A stretch of 32,809 nucleotides of DNA from Baffinella frigidus (lineage: Eukaryota > Cryptophyceae > Cryptomonadales > Baffinellaceae): the NCBI GenBank assembly GCA_026770585.1, contig MU646655.1, positions 242,456 through 275,264 of the forward strand, given 5' to 3'. Both the position numbers and the translations under genes were made by a program. Of this stretch, positions 17,824 to 26,177 are shown in pieces. Each line of letters starts with the position of its first letter. Position 1 is the first letter of the stretch. The notes under the pieces were generated by a model. It was not told the DNA's origin and did no database searches. It was given only the letters and a program-made list of their open reading frames with translations.

Positions 17824-17943
17824 ATGGCCGCACGCTACCTCTCCCCTCTCACCCGCACATTCAGCCGCGCTGCCGCCGCGCAGCGCCATCTCTTCTCCGA
17901 TAGAGAGGGCAAGATGATTCGGGACATTGCAAAGGATATGCAG
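17824..17943 (+). CDS. First exon of a mitochondrially targeted protein
   Basis: ATG to a GT donor (ATGCAG/GTGCGT), 40 codons, phase 0. The start MAARYLSPLTRTFSRAAAA is Arg/Ser/Ala-rich with no acidic residue and can form an amphipathic helix. Then comes QRHLFSD, a plausible cleavage zone, and a mature start REGKMIRDIAKDMQ. This is a typical mitochondrial presequence. The mature piece faintly recalls the N-terminus of acyl-CoA dehydrogenases (MIRD.A), but that is too short to name a family. Reading through the donor meets TGA at once, so splicing is required. This is the best plus-strand start in the window. Confidence 0.6.
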
Positions 17944-17975
17944 GTGCGTTGAAGGACGAGAGGGAACCCAAGTAG

Positions 17976-18102
17976 ATTGCAGAAGGCATCCCCCCGTGCG
18001 TCTCCGAGCACATGACCGCGCAGCCACAGCGCGAAATGGACAGCACTCTGCCGAACCTCCTGTTCTTGCTGTTCTTGATGGTGGCTCTGCTGCTGAGCAG
18101 GT
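17976..18102 (+). CDS. Probable second exon with a membrane segment
   Basis: If the small intron 17944-17975 (32 nt, ending AAGTAG) is removed, the phase-0 frame continues as IAEGIPPCVSEHMTAQPQRE and then LPNLLFLLFLMVALLL, one strongly hydrophobic segment. A donor AGCAG/GTGCGC lies at 18103. Without splicing there, the frame runs through a 30-bp Arg-rich tandem repeat to a stop at 18326. The acceptor could instead be 17982, which gives other frames. The intron is very short, so this junction is uncertain. Confidence 0.35.
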
Positions 18103-18109
18103 GCGCCTG

Positions 18110-18200
18110 GGTTCGGAAGTTGGGCGCAAGGACAAGGAGAATCCGGAAGTTGGGCGCACAGACAAGGACAATTCGGAAGCTGAGCACAAGGCGTCCCGGT
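18110..18200 (+). repeat. 30-bp tandem repeat, about 2.6 units
   Basis: TTCGGAAGTTGGGCGCAAGG + ACAAGGAGAA repeats at 30-bp spacing. A multiple of three keeps every frame open, giving RKLGARTRRI-type or EVGRKDKENP-type peptides. Confidence 0.85.
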
Positions 18201-18637
18201 TTCTTCCCGCCGCCTAGCTCTGCCTCACTTAATTTGGTCCCACCGTTAATTAAACACACCTGTCGAAATGCTCCAGGACAAAGTGCATCTAATTTCATCT
18301 CGGAACATACCAGAATCTGGCCATAAATGCACTCATCTAAGCCTTGGTTTTATGCCTCAGATATTATATCCACCCTTATCTTAAGCGTTGGCAGCCTAAG
18401 ATAGCGGGCCAGAATCTGGTATGTTCCGAGATGAATTAATGTTGACACCAAACGAATTCATATATGTACACACATCTAGTCCCCCCCACCCGCCGCATGA
18501 CACTGTCCACTCTGTCCACTCCAGCACCCCTCGCCGTGAAATTCGGAAGCTGAGCACAAGGCGTCCCGGTTCCTTCCTGCCGCCTAGCTCTGCCTCACTT
18601 AATTTGGTCCCACCATTAATTAAACACCTGTCGAAAC
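18168..18637 (+). repeat. Direct duplication of about 97 bp flanking MITE B2
   Basis: ATTCGGAAGCTGAGCACAAG through GCCGCCTAGCTCTGCCTCAC to AATTAAACAC occurs at 18168-18262 and 18538-18630 with a few changes. It starts exactly with the last unit of the 30-bp repeat. Confidence 0.85.
18291..18438. mobile_element. MITE family B, copy 2
   Basis: The best copy: CATCTCGGAACATACCAGAA at the left and its near-perfect mirror ending GATGAATT. The terminal repeat is about 30 nt. Confidence 0.9.
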
Positions 18638-18674
18638 GGACACCCCGGCGCCCCTCGCCGGACAACTGCGTGCA

Positions 18675-18821
18675 CTACGCTAAACCTGAGTGTGGGCAAT
18701 CGCATCGAGTCGCTTTACACAAAAGGCCGGATTTCCGTCCTTTTCTCCAAAAGTTGACATAATTTGAAGGGAATTTGTCGGAATTGACTTTTGCGATTGC
18801 CTCGACTCAGGTCTCAAGTAG
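18675..18821. mobile_element. Foldback family AE, copy 1
   Basis: CTACGCTAAACCTGAGTG + TGGGCAATCGCA against the complement of TTGCGATTGCCTCGACTCAG..AAGTAG. The interior has CCAAAAGTTGACATAATTTG. The left end recurs at 28466. Confidence 0.75.
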
Positions 18822-18903
18822 ACACACCTCTAACGGGCAATTGCAGACGTGAGAAGTCTGAAACATCCTGGTGCAAACTTCGTCTCCGTTCTGCAACAAC
18901 GTG

Positions 18904-19095
18904 TACAGTCTACCTACCCTAACACAGGCTACCGTAACACATACTTACCCTCCACACATACTCCTTCGGCCGGCCCCCGATTTCCCCCTGCAAGGAAGTA
19001 TGCCTGAAGGGTGGACACCATAACGCATACCTACCCTCCACACATACTCAATCAGTCCGGCCCCGACGGGTATGTGTTAGGGTAGGTCCACTGTA
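18904..19095. mobile_element. MITE family R, copy 1
   Basis: 192 bp from TACAGTCTACCTACCCTAAC to GTTAGGGTAGGTCCACTGTA, TA at each end. The interior has two CCCTCCACACATACTC words and CGGCCGGCCCCCGATTTCCC. Near-identical copies are at 20352 and 30201. Confidence 0.95.
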
Positions 19096-19104
19096 GTGTG
19101 TGAA

Positions 19105-19302
19105 AGAACTCCAGATCCTTGTAGAACCAAAACCCCCGCAGGGGGTCTTCGAATGTGGTCATGCTGGTCTTGTAATCAATAAATTCTCTCACGTAGCGTC
19201 GCCGACCCTACCTGTAGTCAAGCCAGAAATTACCCGAACCGTTTGCCCCCTCGCTATCCGACCAAGGTATCTTGCACAGATCCTGACTTCTAGACTGCTG
19301 CA
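19105..19302. repeat. Two-block dispersed repeat, copy 2
   Basis: Block A (AGAACCAAAACCCCCGCAGG, TGGTCATGCTGGTCTTGTAA) followed by block B (CCGTTTGCCCCCTCGCTATC, TCTTGCACAGATCCTGACTT). Block A is inverted compared with 17291-17385 while block B is not. Confidence 0.75.
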
Positions 19303-19306
19303 ATTT

Positions 19307-19450
19307 AATTTCGGAACAAGACAGATTCTGTCCCGCCATCTTAGGCTTCCGACGCCGAAGATAAGGGTTTATATGCTATTTTAGGCATACAATAATGCTT
19401 TTTTACGCCTGTTCATGTCGACAGATTCTGGTATGTTCCGAGATGAAATT
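19307..19450. mobile_element. MITE family B, copy 3
   Basis: TTTCGGAACAAGACAGATTC at the left and GGTATGTTCCGAGATGAAAT at the right. The interior shares AGGCTTCCGACGCCGAAGAT and ATATGCTATTTTAG with copy 1. Confidence 0.85.
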
Positions 19451-19470
19451 GGAGCAAATCCCGAAGCAGA

Positions 19471-19565
19471 GGGATTTGACCATCCGAATAACCCTCTATG
19501 GAATTTGACCATCCCAATAACCCTCTATGGAATTTGACCATCCCAATAACCCTCTATGGGATTTG
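19471..19565 (+). repeat. 30-bp tandem repeat, three units
   Basis: GGAATTTGACCATCCCAATA + ACCCTCTAT repeats three times with little change. Single related units are at 17575 and 17740. Confidence 0.9.
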
Positions 19566-19592
19566 GTACCTTACCGTGTGGGGTGTTGAACT

Positions 19593-19770
19593 CATGCAAA
19601 AAGCTTTCGCCAGCGAACCCCTTATTTGGACGCGACTCCGTACAAAATTTATAATTGAAAACAATTTAGGATGTTAAAAGTCCTGAAATTGCTTTTAAAA
19701 CTGTTTTAGAGCCTGTAAGTCCCTCGCCAGCGGACCACCTAGGGGGTCCGCTGGCGGAAGCTTTTGGCAT
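19593..19770. mobile_element. MITE family N, copy 1
   Basis: ATGCAAAAAGCTTTCGCCAG and CTGGCGGAAGCTTTTGGCAT are inverted ends. An inner GGTCCGCTGGCG/CGCCAGCGGACC pair surrounds CACCTAGGGGG. The interior TTAAAAGTCCTGAAATTGC is shared with copy 3. Confidence 0.85.
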
Positions 19771-19817
19771 TAGAACACACCCGGTTTTCTGCAGCCCCGC
19801 GGCCCTGGGTTTTTTAA

Positions 19818-20114
19818 ATCCGGCGACACGTTGAATTTAAAAGGAAATGGATTCCTATTTATTCGTAGGAGTGAGACGAAGACTGATTAGGGGCTTAAGT
19901 AACTTTAAATACACTGCGAATCCGGATATTTTGTAAAAGTCAACCCCCCCACAAATCTGTCAACTTTAGAAACGAGATACACCATCGGTGCACTTCGATT
20001 TTCGATTTTCGCCTTGAGTTGACTTATAATACAAAAACTTCGCCCTAGTAGTGAAATAGGGCCAGCATCCGGTGGAATAGGCCATTTTCTTTTACATTAA
20101 ACATGTCCCCGGAT
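19818..20114. mobile_element. MITE family C-like, copy 4, split by T1
   Basis: ATCCGGCGACACGTTGAATT to TTAAACATGTCCCCGGAT. Compared with the copy at 23001, element T1 (19912-20053) interrupts it after AACTTTAAATA. Confidence 0.75.
19912..20053. mobile_element. Foldback element T, copy 1 (nested)
   Basis: CACTGCGAATCCGGATATTT to AAACTTCGCCCTAGTAGTG. The inner words are AAAAGTCAACC, AAAGTTGACA-type pairs and CGATTTTCGATTTTCGCC. It is inserted in a family C element. Confidence 0.8.
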
Positions 20115-20170
20115 GAGTTTCGAGGCTGTGTGGGGGGTATACTGGTATTATGGGGGTTCTAAAGGCAGTC

Positions 20171-20320
20171 CACTGCCAGGGCGAAGTTTTTGTATTAGTC
20201 AACTCAAGGCGAAAATCGAAAATCGAAGTACACCGATGGTGTATCTCGTTTCTAAAGTTGACAGATTTGTGGGGGTGTTGACTTTCACAAAATATCCGGA
20301 TTCGGGTTGCAGTCTCAGTG
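20171..20320. mobile_element. Foldback element T, copy 2 (inverted)
   Basis: Reverse complement of copy 1: AGGGCGAAGTTTTTGTATTA to TTCACAAAATATCCGGATTC, bordered by CACTGCC and CTCAGTG. Copies 1 and 2 form an inverted pair about 120 bp apart. Confidence 0.8.
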
Positions 20321-20351
20321 GTCTGGAGACAGTCTGAGGAGTCTGGGGGCG

Positions 20352-20543
20352 TACAGTCCACCTACCCTAACACAAGCTACCGTAACACATACTTACCCTC
20401 CACACATACTCCTTCGGCCGGCCCCCGATTTCCCCCTGCAAGGAAGTATGTCTGAAGGGTGGACACCATAACGCATACCTACCCTCCACACATACTCAAT
20501 CCGTCCGGCCCCGACGGGTATGTGTTAGGGTAGGTCCACTGTA
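20352..20543. mobile_element. MITE family R, copy 2
   Basis: 192 bp, TACAGTCCACCTACCCTAAC to GGTAGGTCCACTGTA, differing from copy 1 at only a few positions by eye. TA borders. Confidence 0.95.
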
Positions 20544-20586
20544 CCCTATGAAAATCGCAGTTCCTCGTCCTGTACACTTACTAACT

Positions 20587-20726
20587 CTGTCCCAGTTCAA
20601 TTTGGGCTCGTAGATAGAGTGCCCCCCCCGAAATTTCACAGGTGAATTTCATGGGGGGGGTCGAAACCCACCTGTGAAATTTGGGGGGGGGCACTCTATC
20701 TACGAGCCCAAATTGAACTGGGACAG
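20587..20726. mobile_element. Foldback element S
   Basis: A perfect inverted repeat of about 43 nt beginning CTGTCCCAGTTCAATTTGGG and running to a C8/G8 tract. Inside is a second pair, AAATTTCACAGGTG and CACCTGTGAAATTT. Confidence 0.95.
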
Positions 20727-20957
20727 GGCTAGACTTAAACTGGATAACTTTCTGCGGCCGTGCTGTGCGAGCCCCCTGAGAGAGCTACCGGGAACACGTT
20801 TGAACCGGGAGACTACGGGGAACACGTTTGCACCGGAAGTGGGTCCTTTTCTTCCTTTCGAAGTGGAATTAGTCACGTTACGCCCGGACATTCGGGCACC
20901 GTCGTCACGTTACGCCCGGACATCCGGGCACGACGGTGGCCCGTAGCCTTGTAAGTG
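20727..20957. other. No gene recognised; short duplications
   Basis: Two copies of CGGGAACACGTTTGAACCGG-like sequence (20790 and 20816) and a direct repeat of GTCACGTTACGCCCGGACAT (20871 and 20905), each followed by a small CCGGACATCCGG-type palindrome. Confidence 0.5.
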
Positions 20958-21129
20958 GAGCGTTTTCGGTAAGTGTTGTCCGTTTTCAAGATCGGGGTTT
21001 CATGTTTTCGAGAGTTTTAAAATATTGTCGAGGTCGTAAAACATTTTAAATGGACACGTCTGGTACAAATGAAAACTCGGAAACATGAAAACCCGATCTC
21101 GAAAATGGACAACAATTACCGCAAACGCT
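20958..21129. mobile_element. MITE family Y
   Basis: Arms of about 58 nt: GAGCGTTTTCGGTAAGTGTT.. with GTCCGTTTTCAAGATCGGGG, and the mirror ending CCGCAAACGCTC. Only about 50 nt of loop. Confidence 0.9.
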
Positions 21130-21145
21130 CTAGACACGCGGCGGT

Positions 21146-21439
21146 ATGTCCCCCATGAAGGGAGCTTTCCCCTTGGGCAACTTCGCGACCTCCAGCCCTC
21201 CGAGGCGGACCAAATCGAGGCCGGAGCATGCGCCAATTCCTCGGGCGGCACCCGTGAAAACGAATGTGCCACCCGAGGACCTGGCTCTAACCAATCGTCG
21301 ATTTGGTCCGCCTCGCAGGGCTGGTGGGAAGGGGTCCTCAAGCGACAACGAGGAGGCCACGCCTACCAAGGACCCGCCAAGCAGCAAGTGCCTGCCCGCC
21401 CAGCCACGATTGAGCCCCCCCGCCCCGTTTTTCGCCTAA
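21146..21439 (+). CDS. Open frame, 97 codons, Pro-rich
   Basis: ATG-to-TAA frame starting MSPMKGAFPLGNFATSSPP and ending PAQPRLSPPAPFFA. The C-terminal half (GSSSDNEEATPTKDPPSSK) has the look of a disordered acidic/Ser/Pro protein tail. A foldback element (21192-21324) lies inside the frame without breaking it, adding RRTKSR..RRFGPPRR. Two other frames are open over part of this stretch. No family recognised. Confidence 0.3.
   Translation: MSPMKGAFPLGNFATSSPPRRTKSRPEHAPIPRAAPVKTNVPPEDLALTNRRFGPPRRAGGKGSSSDNEEATPTKDPPSSKCLPAQPRLSPPAPFFA
21192..21324. mobile_element. Foldback element X
   Basis: CCAGCCCTCCGAGGCGGACC..AAATCGA and its mirror TCGATTTGGTCCGCCTCGCA..GGGCTGG. The centre holds a GGCGGCACC/GGTGC-like pair. 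It lies inside the open frame above. Confidence 0.8.
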
Positions 21440-21499
21440 GTCAATCCCTGGGTCTGTATTTCGCCTAAGTCAACTCCAGCTGGGAAGTGGAGCCGCTTG

Positions 21500-21690
21500 C
21501 ACTCGAGGCCAGAAGTGTGACGATTTTAAAACATGATTTATTTTACATGTGAAGGGGGGGAAAGAAGTGTGTAGTAATTATCACACAAATAGGGGCGTTT
21601 GGTCGCGTAGCTGAAGGAATTCCTTGAGCTACGTGACCAAACCTGCCCGTGACTGGTACTAAGTACCAGTCACGTTACTCACCTTGACTT
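21500..21690. mobile_element. MITE family G, copy 2 (right arm lost)
   Basis: CACTCGAGGCCAGAAGTGTG, the TGTGTAGTAATTATCACACA module and the central GCGTAGCT..AGCTACGTGACC palindrome are kept. The right arm ends in a small ACTGGTACT/AGTACCAGT hairpin. Confidence 0.75.
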
Positions 21691-21787
21691 TTTGAAAGAG
21701 TGTTGCAGTCCACAGGGTGGAGCCCTTCGAAGTAACGTGTCTCGCCTGTTTACATTTCCCGGATTTGGAAGGCCCACGAGCCCCCCC

Positions 21788-21947
21788 CACACAGCGGGCT
21801 ACGAAGGGATTTTCGGGCGCTGAGAGCCCGAGTTTCCGTTACCTTATCCGTAGGAACCCCCCTATGTCCCTACGGGTTGCCTACCGTAGGGTCCAAGGTC
21901 TTATCGCTTAGGGGTTATTCAAAATCCCTTCGAAGTCCGCTGTGTGG
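21788..21947. mobile_element. MITE family D, copy 3
   Basis: CACACAGCGGGCTACGAAGG to CTTCGAAGTCCGCTGTGTGG. The core is GGTTGCCTACCGTAGGGTCC with GTAGGAACCCCCC. Confidence 0.9.
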
Positions 21948-22009
21948 TGCGGCAGAGAGCTTGTGTCGCGGAAACGTCTCTTTTGATCACGCGGAAATTC
22001 ACGTGGAAG

Positions 22010-22080
22010 GGATCACCTTGGAAAACGGTTTTGATTTAAAACTTTCTGGTAATGAAATTTACTACACACAATGAGTTTTA
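22010..22080. mobile_element. Family H half element (H2)
   Basis: GATCACCTTGGAAAACGGTT to AATGAAATTTACTACACACA. The second half is missing. Confidence 0.8.
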
Positions 22081-22150
22081 CCGCTGTGTGGCTGGTTCAA
22101 CCCCGCCAACCTTGAACAAGCAGAATCCTTCAGTTGGCGCTGAACCGATT

Positions 22151-22295
22151 TCATCTCGAAAGGTAACTGAATCAGTTCCCCAATTAGTTGTTTCATTTAA
22201 TTAGGAGGCCTAATTAAATTTACTATGCCATACCTAATTTCTCCTATTCAACCTCCTATTGAAATGGAACTGGTTCAGTTATCTTCCGAGATGAG
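22151..22295. mobile_element. Foldback element AA
   Basis: CATCTCGAAAGGTAACTGAA + TCAGTTCC against the mirror of GGAACTGGTTCAGTTATCTT..GAGATG. The interior has AATTAGGAGGCCTAATT and other TAATTAG words. Its first bases TTTCATCTCGRAA resemble those of family B. Confidence 0.85.
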
Positions 22296-22572
22296 ATTCC
22301 TAGGAGCCTAGGAGCCCCCTAGCTACGAGGAACCACTGGATGGCAACCGACAATGATAAGGGTCTGATATTGGACCCCTGTCAAAAGTCATTATACTTGA
22401 GAAACAAATCGATTTTTCTCCAAAAGTGGCCAATTTGTGGGGAATCATTGTGAACTGACCGCAATTCCCGAATTCTAGACAGTCGTTCCGCGTAGAGAGA
22501 CGGTGTATGTCCTTAATGCTAGCGAGTGACCCCTGTACAACCACGTACACCAGCTCTCGTCCTGAAGAATAA
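22296..22572. other. No gene recognised
   Basis: CCTAGGAGCCTAGGAGCCCC at 22301, then unique AT-balanced sequence with CTCCAAAAGTGGCCAATTTG (a related CCAAAAGTGGCCGACGTG is at about 30987). Frames here are short. Confidence 0.4.
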
Positions 22573-22733
22573 CGTTAACCACACAGGGCGCTACGTGGGG
22601 GTATTCCAGGGTCGCCCTTTGAGCCATTGGGTCGCCCTTGGAGCTGTTTTCTTCTCAAAATTGACTTTTGAATACCGTCTCCCCTCAAAAATTGACTTTG
22701 GAATACCCCCCCCTCCAGCCCTGCGTGGTAACG
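22573..22733. mobile_element. Foldback family AB, copy 2
   Basis: GTTAACCACACAGGGCGC to CCCTGCGTGGTAAC. The interior matches the 9309 copy in order: GGTATTCCAGGGTCG, GAGCCATTGGGTCG and two AAAATTGACTTTGGAAT words. Confidence 0.8.
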
Positions 22734-23000
22734 CGTCGACGTGCCACGCCAGGTCCACACGAAAATGCAAGAGGGCCCTATTTAAAACCAAGATAATTTT
22801 ATATGTAGCATTTGTGTGGTAACTTTCATTGCCCTTGGAGCCACTGAAGCCCTGGTTAGGCCGGTTGCGAGGTTGGAACACCTTATCCTGGTACAAAGTT
22901 TTACAACCCCACATGTAATCAGACCCCTCTTGCATTCTCGAGTGGGTTAGAAGTGGAAAAATTGTGACCCAACGTTTCGTTTCTTGGCTTCCGGGCGTTA

Positions 23001-23151
23001 ATCCGGGGACATGTTTGATCTAAAAGAAAACGAATCCCTATTTGTTCATAGGAGTTGGACGAAGGTTAATTAGGGCCCTAAGTAAATTTAATTAGGGCCA
23101 GAATCTGGTTTGATAGGGCTATTTTCTTGTAAATTAAACATGTTCCCGGAT
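23001..23151. mobile_element. MITE family C-like, copy 3
   Basis: ATCCGGGGACATGTTTGATC to AATTAAACATGTTCCCGGAT. The interior has TTAATTAGGGCCCTAAGTAA. It is the unbroken counterpart of the copy split by T1. Confidence 0.85.
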
Positions 23152-23242
23152 GAGCGTGGCTGCGCTCAACGACAAGTAAGCTTTCACATCATTGCATGGA
23201 AAATCACAGGTGTGTTGTGTGGTCCTTTCTACGGGGACCTGT

Positions 23243-23452
23243 CCACGCCAGGTCATAAGTTCCTTTTTCACGCACACTCGTTTGCGCTAAAAGTGTTTAG
23301 ATGGCTTATCGTGGTACATATTTTTAAAACTCCGGCGGCAAACAGCTCCAATTCCCAACACTTTGGCGTGTTTCTCGGGTAGAATCAACTTTACTTCTAG
23401 ATCGTGTAGTAAAATGAAAAACGGTCAAATTTCGATGTCTGACCTGGCGCGG
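23243..23452 (+). mobile_element. MITE family E, copy 1
   Basis: CCACGCCAGGTCAT to TGACCTGGCGCGG, about 210 bp. The interior CAGCTCCAATTCCCAACACT and GGTAGAATCAACTTTACTT is repeated in the inverted copy at 27761. It carries the CGTGTAGTAAAAT module. Confidence 0.9.
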
Positions 23453-23481
23453 AAGAGACCGGGAATGAGTCCGCGTTGCTG

Positions 23482-23483
<2 letters not shown>

Positions 23484-23567
<84 letters not shown>

Positions 23568-23568
23568 T
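23484..23568 (+). repeat. (GA)n microsatellite
   Basis: About 41 GA units with one interruption. Long open frames on both strands here (Arg-Glu or Leu-Ser repeats) are artefacts of it. Confidence 0.98.
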
Positions 23569-23600
23569 TTGTTGCCTCGGGTGCACCCCCCCCCCCTAAC

Positions 23601-23766
23601 ATGCAAAAAGCTAACGCCAGCGAGGTACTTACAGCCTACGGATTGCCTACGGTAGGTATGGGGGGGGCTACGACTTGATAATGCAAAACAATTTAAAAGT
23701 CGTAGGAGACCCCCTACCTACCGTAGGCAATCCGTACGCTGTAAGTACCTCGCTGGCGTTAGCTAG
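23601..23766. mobile_element. MITE family N, copy 2, with a CCTACSGTAGG core
   Basis: ATGCAAAAAGCTAACGCCAG to CTGGCGTTAGCTAG. Unlike copies 1 and 3 its arms contain GCCTACGGATTGCCTACGGT + AGG and the complement, so this family-N element has acquired the core typical of families D, F, K and L. Confidence 0.85.
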
Positions 23767-23843
23767 TGGCACTCCCTATCCTGCCACCCTCTGTGAGGAC
23801 CGGGTCCTGGACGGGCCCGCCTCAGGGGAAAAGGGCTCCAAGG
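23767..23843 (+). CDS. Candidate exon with ideal donor
   Basis: 77 bp, phase 2 to 1, between GCTAG and GTGAGT. It reads GTPYPATLCEDRVLDG then PASGEKGSK. The piece GGACGGGCCCGCCTC, inside it, recurs at 24455 and twice inverted at 26782-26818. It starts exactly at the edge of element N2. The phase does not match the exon at 24291, so if both are real something lies between them. Confidence 0.3.
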
Positions 23844-23958
23844 GTGAGTCCTATATCGGGGAAAACCGCTCTAAGTAGTTGCAGTTGACTTATGGAGTAA
23901 AGGCATCACAGAACTGAACCTGCCGCACGCGGTGCTGACTCTCAGACCCTCGGCAGGG

Positions 23959-24268
23959 CTCATAAGAAACCGCCCCCCCCTAGGACCCTACAGTATAATG
24001 CGAAAAGCTTACGTTAACGGACCCCTTAAGTCCCTCGTTAACGTGGGCTTGCCAGCTCTAAAACGATTTTAAAAGCGATTTCAGGACTTTTAAAGCCCAA
24101 GAATGTTTTCCATTATAAATTTTGTACCAAAGTTACCACTGCGTTAACGTAAGCTTTTTGCATGAATAAGAAACCGCCCCCCCCTAGGACCCTACAGTAG
24201 GACCATGCCTAGTGCCCTACGGTGGTCCTAGGGGGGGGGCGGTTTCTTATGAGCGAGGTACCCCTGTA
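23959..24268. mobile_element. Family L, two partial copies around N3
   Basis: CTCATAAGAAACCGCCCCCC..CCTACAGTA (23959-23994), then N3, then AATAAGAAACCGCCCCCCCC to CGAGGTACCCCTGTA (24165-24268). The left part of L is present twice, so N3 is flanked by a partial duplication. Confidence 0.8.
23998..24163. mobile_element. MITE family N, copy 3
   Basis: ATGCGAAAAGCTTACGTTAA and TTAACGTAAGCTTTTTGCAT are inverted ends. An internal AAAACGATTTTAAAAGCGAT stretch is shared with copy 1. Confidence 0.85.
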
Positions 24269-24290
24269 CCTAACCTACCACCCTCGGCAG

Positions 24291-24345
24291 GGCGGGTGGC
24301 GGCGGCGGCATTGGTGGATTCTTCAAGAGCCTCATGGGCAAGTAA
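24291..24345 (+). CDS. Terminal exon of a plus-strand gene (Gly-rich C-terminus)
   Basis: Acceptor CCCTCGGCAG, then phase-2 entry and AGGGGGIGGFFKSLMGK before TAA. A glycine run followed by FFKSLMGK and stop is a natural-looking protein end. An echo of the acceptor (ACCCTCGGCAGGGC) lies at 23946-23959, just before the family L piece. Upstream exons are not identified. Confidence 0.45.
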
Positions 24346-24531
24346 GCGGTGCACACGCGCGTGAGAGTCGTGTCCTTCTTAAGAACCTTATCTTAATCTT
24401 AAGAGAGTCAGGAAGACGCTAAGGCAGTCGCAAGGCTGCAGGGTTGAGGACGGGTCCTAGGACGGGCCCGCCTCGGGTGGAGAGAAGTGATTTATTTTAT
24501 TTGTTTAGACATGTGGGGTATGTGTCGGGTG

Positions 24532-24682
24532 TGATCTCACAGGGAAACGGTTTTAATTTAAAACCAGTGGATTCAATGAAATTTACTACACGAATGCTTT
24601 GATATTACTAGTAAAACTCATTATGTGTAGTAAATTTCATTACCAGAAATTTTTAAATCAAAACCGTTTTCCAAGGTGATCC
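24532..24682. mobile_element. MITE family H, copy 1
   Basis: GATCTCACAGGGAAACGGTT to AACCGTTTTCCAAGGTGATC. The inner module is TCAATGAAATTTACTACACG facing TGTGTAGTAAATTTCATTAC. Confidence 0.9.
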
Positions 24683-24905
24683 CTTTCACGTGAATTTCCG
24701 CGTGATCAAAAGAGACGTTTCCGCGACACAAGCTCTCTGCCGTACCACACAGCGGACTTCGAAGGGATTTTGAATAACCCCTCAGCGATAAGACCTAGGA
24801 CCCTACAGTAGGCAACCCGTAGGGGCATGGGGAGGTTCCTACGGATAAGGTAACGGAAACTCGGGCTCTCAGCGCCCGAAAATCCCTTCGTAGCCCGCTG
24901 TGTGG
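24611..24905 (-). repeat. Segmental duplication, arm 2
   Basis: Reverse complement of 21788-22080: half of H1, GATCAAAAGAGACGTTTCCG, ACACAAGCTCTCTGCCGTAC, then D4. The two arms are about 2.5 kb apart. Confidence 0.85.
24745..24905. mobile_element. MITE family D, copy 4
   Basis: CCACACAGCGGACTTCGAAG to AGCCCGCTGTGTGG, the inverted partner of D3. A further partial end (CCTTCGTGGCCCGCTGTGTG) follows at 24936-24957. Confidence 0.9.
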
Positions 24906-25004
24906 AAGGGCTAGTGGTGTCACCTGGGCGAAAATCCCTTCGTGGCCCGCTGTGTGGAACGACAATCGTGGTTCCTTGGTCGGATAGCGAGGGGGCAAAT
25001 CATT

Positions 25005-25096
25005 CGGACCCTACAGTATGACTATGCCTAGGGTCCTATGGTGGTCCTGGGGGGGGGCCGCTTTCTGATGAGCGAGGTACCCCTGTAAGTGCGGGA
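25005..25096. mobile_element. Family L, copy 3 (left arm lost to a Z fragment)
   Basis: A family Z end (TCGGATAGCGAGGGGGCAAA, 24980) joins GGACCCTACAGTATGACTAT and the rest of L, ending GAGGTACCCCTGTA. Confidence 0.8.
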
Positions 25097-25104
25097 ACGC
25101 GCGC

Positions 25105-25224
25105 TACAGGGGTACCTCGCTCATCAGAAACGACCCCCCTCCTAGGAGCACCATAGGGCCCTAGGCATGGTCCTACTGTAGGGTCCTAGGTGGGGGCGGT
25201 TTCTTATGAGCGAGGTACCCCTGC
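25105..25224. mobile_element. Family L, copy 4
   Basis: TACAGGGGTACCTCGCTCAT to CGAGGTACCCCTGCA, with the core inverted relative to copy 5. Confidence 0.9.
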
Positions 25225-25374
25225 AGTTTGTTAAGTTCGAGCGTTAGAGCCCTGCGTCTCGAGCATCTCTCCCCCTACATGTAGCGTGTGCCGTCGGTTT
25301 ATCAACTGAATAAAGCTCGCCTTTCCCCTGTACATGCAGCACCCTCCGGACCGCCGTAACAAGGCCGTTACATG

Positions 25375-25495
25375 TACAGGGGTACCTCGCTCATAAGAAA
25401 CTAACCCCCCCTAGGACCCTACAGTAGGCCTATGCCTAGGGCCCTATGGTGGTCCTAGGGGGGGGGCGGTTTCTTATGAGCGAGGTACCTCTGTA
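25375..25495. mobile_element. Family L, copy 5
   Basis: TACAGGGGTACCTCGCTCAT to GAGGTACCTCTGTA. TA is at both ends. The core is CCTACAGTAGGCCTATGCCT. Confidence 0.9.
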
Positions 25496-25561
25496 CTGGG
25501 ATCCCTACACAAGCTCACACAGGAGCGACAGAGTGTACGCACAAGCATGCCTCCCGGGATC

Positions 25562-25594
25562 CACCAGTCTGTCCCATACAGGGACAGACTGGTG
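25562..25594. repeat. Perfect hairpin
   Basis: CACCAGTCTGTCCC, five-base loop, GGGACAGACTGGTG. It directly abuts element Q1. Confidence 0.9.
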
Positions 25595-25747
25595 AAAACA
25601 CCTCCAGGGCTTTGGATGTAGAGTCCATCTTAACTATTATGGTAAAAAATGCAGTTCATTTCAGGGTGAGGGGCTTGAAATGCCCCCCTTCCTCTTGTGC
25701 ACCTTACCAAACTCACTCTACATCCAAAGCCCTGGAGGTGTTCTCAC
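25593..25747. mobile_element. MITE family Q, copy 1
   Basis: TGAAAACACCTCCAGGGCTT..GGATGTAGAG and its mirror CTCTACATCCAAAGCCCTGG..AGGTGTTCTCA. The interior includes ATTATGGTAAAAAATGCAGT. Confidence 0.9.
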
Positions 25748-25784
25748 TCTACACATCATCGAAGGCCCCGGTGGCTGCTAAGTG

Positions 25785-25890
25785 GGGTGGTCGACCTAAT
25801 TCCGGCGTCGTAATTCCGGCATTCCGTAGGGTGCTACTGTTGACAATACGGTAGGGTGATACGGAATGCCGGAATTAGGTCGTCCACCCT
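25785..25890. mobile_element. MITE family P, copy 1
   Basis: GGGTGGTCGACCTAATTCCG to CCGGAATTAGGTCGTCCACC. The inner pair is CATTCCGTAGGGTG..CACC-like around GTTGACAATACGG. It shares its right border TA with L6. Confidence 0.9.
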
Positions 25891-26123
25891 TACAGGGGTA
25901 CCTTGCTCATAAGAAACCGCCCCCCCCCCTAGGACCACCGTAGGGCCCTAGGCATGGTCCCACTGTAGGGTCCTAGGGGTGAGCGATTTCTTATGAGCGA
26001 GGTAGGGGTGTACCTCGCTCATGAGAAACCGCCCCCCCCCCTAGGACCACCATAGGACCCTACGCATGGTCCTACTGTAGGGTCCTAGGGGTGAGCGGTT
26101 TCTTATGAGCGAGGTACCCCTGT
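25891..26123. mobile_element. Family L, copies 6 and 7 in tandem
   Basis: Two head-to-tail copies: 25891-26010 and 26011-26123. The junction is GAGGTAGGGGTGTACCTCGC, so neither border is perfect. The cores match copy 4 in orientation. Confidence 0.85.
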
Positions 26124-26177
26124 AGACAGTTACAACCATCAGTCGATCCCCCAGACATTCAATGTCTTCTGTCCCCC

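Larger units (their letters stand above)
21788..22080 (+). repeat. Segmental duplication, arm 1
   Basis: D3 + GTGCGGCAGAGAGCTTGTGT + CGGAAACGTCTCTTTTGATC + half of a family H element. The whole block recurs inverted at 24611-24905. The part between the two elements is not itself a foldback sequence. Confidence 0.85.
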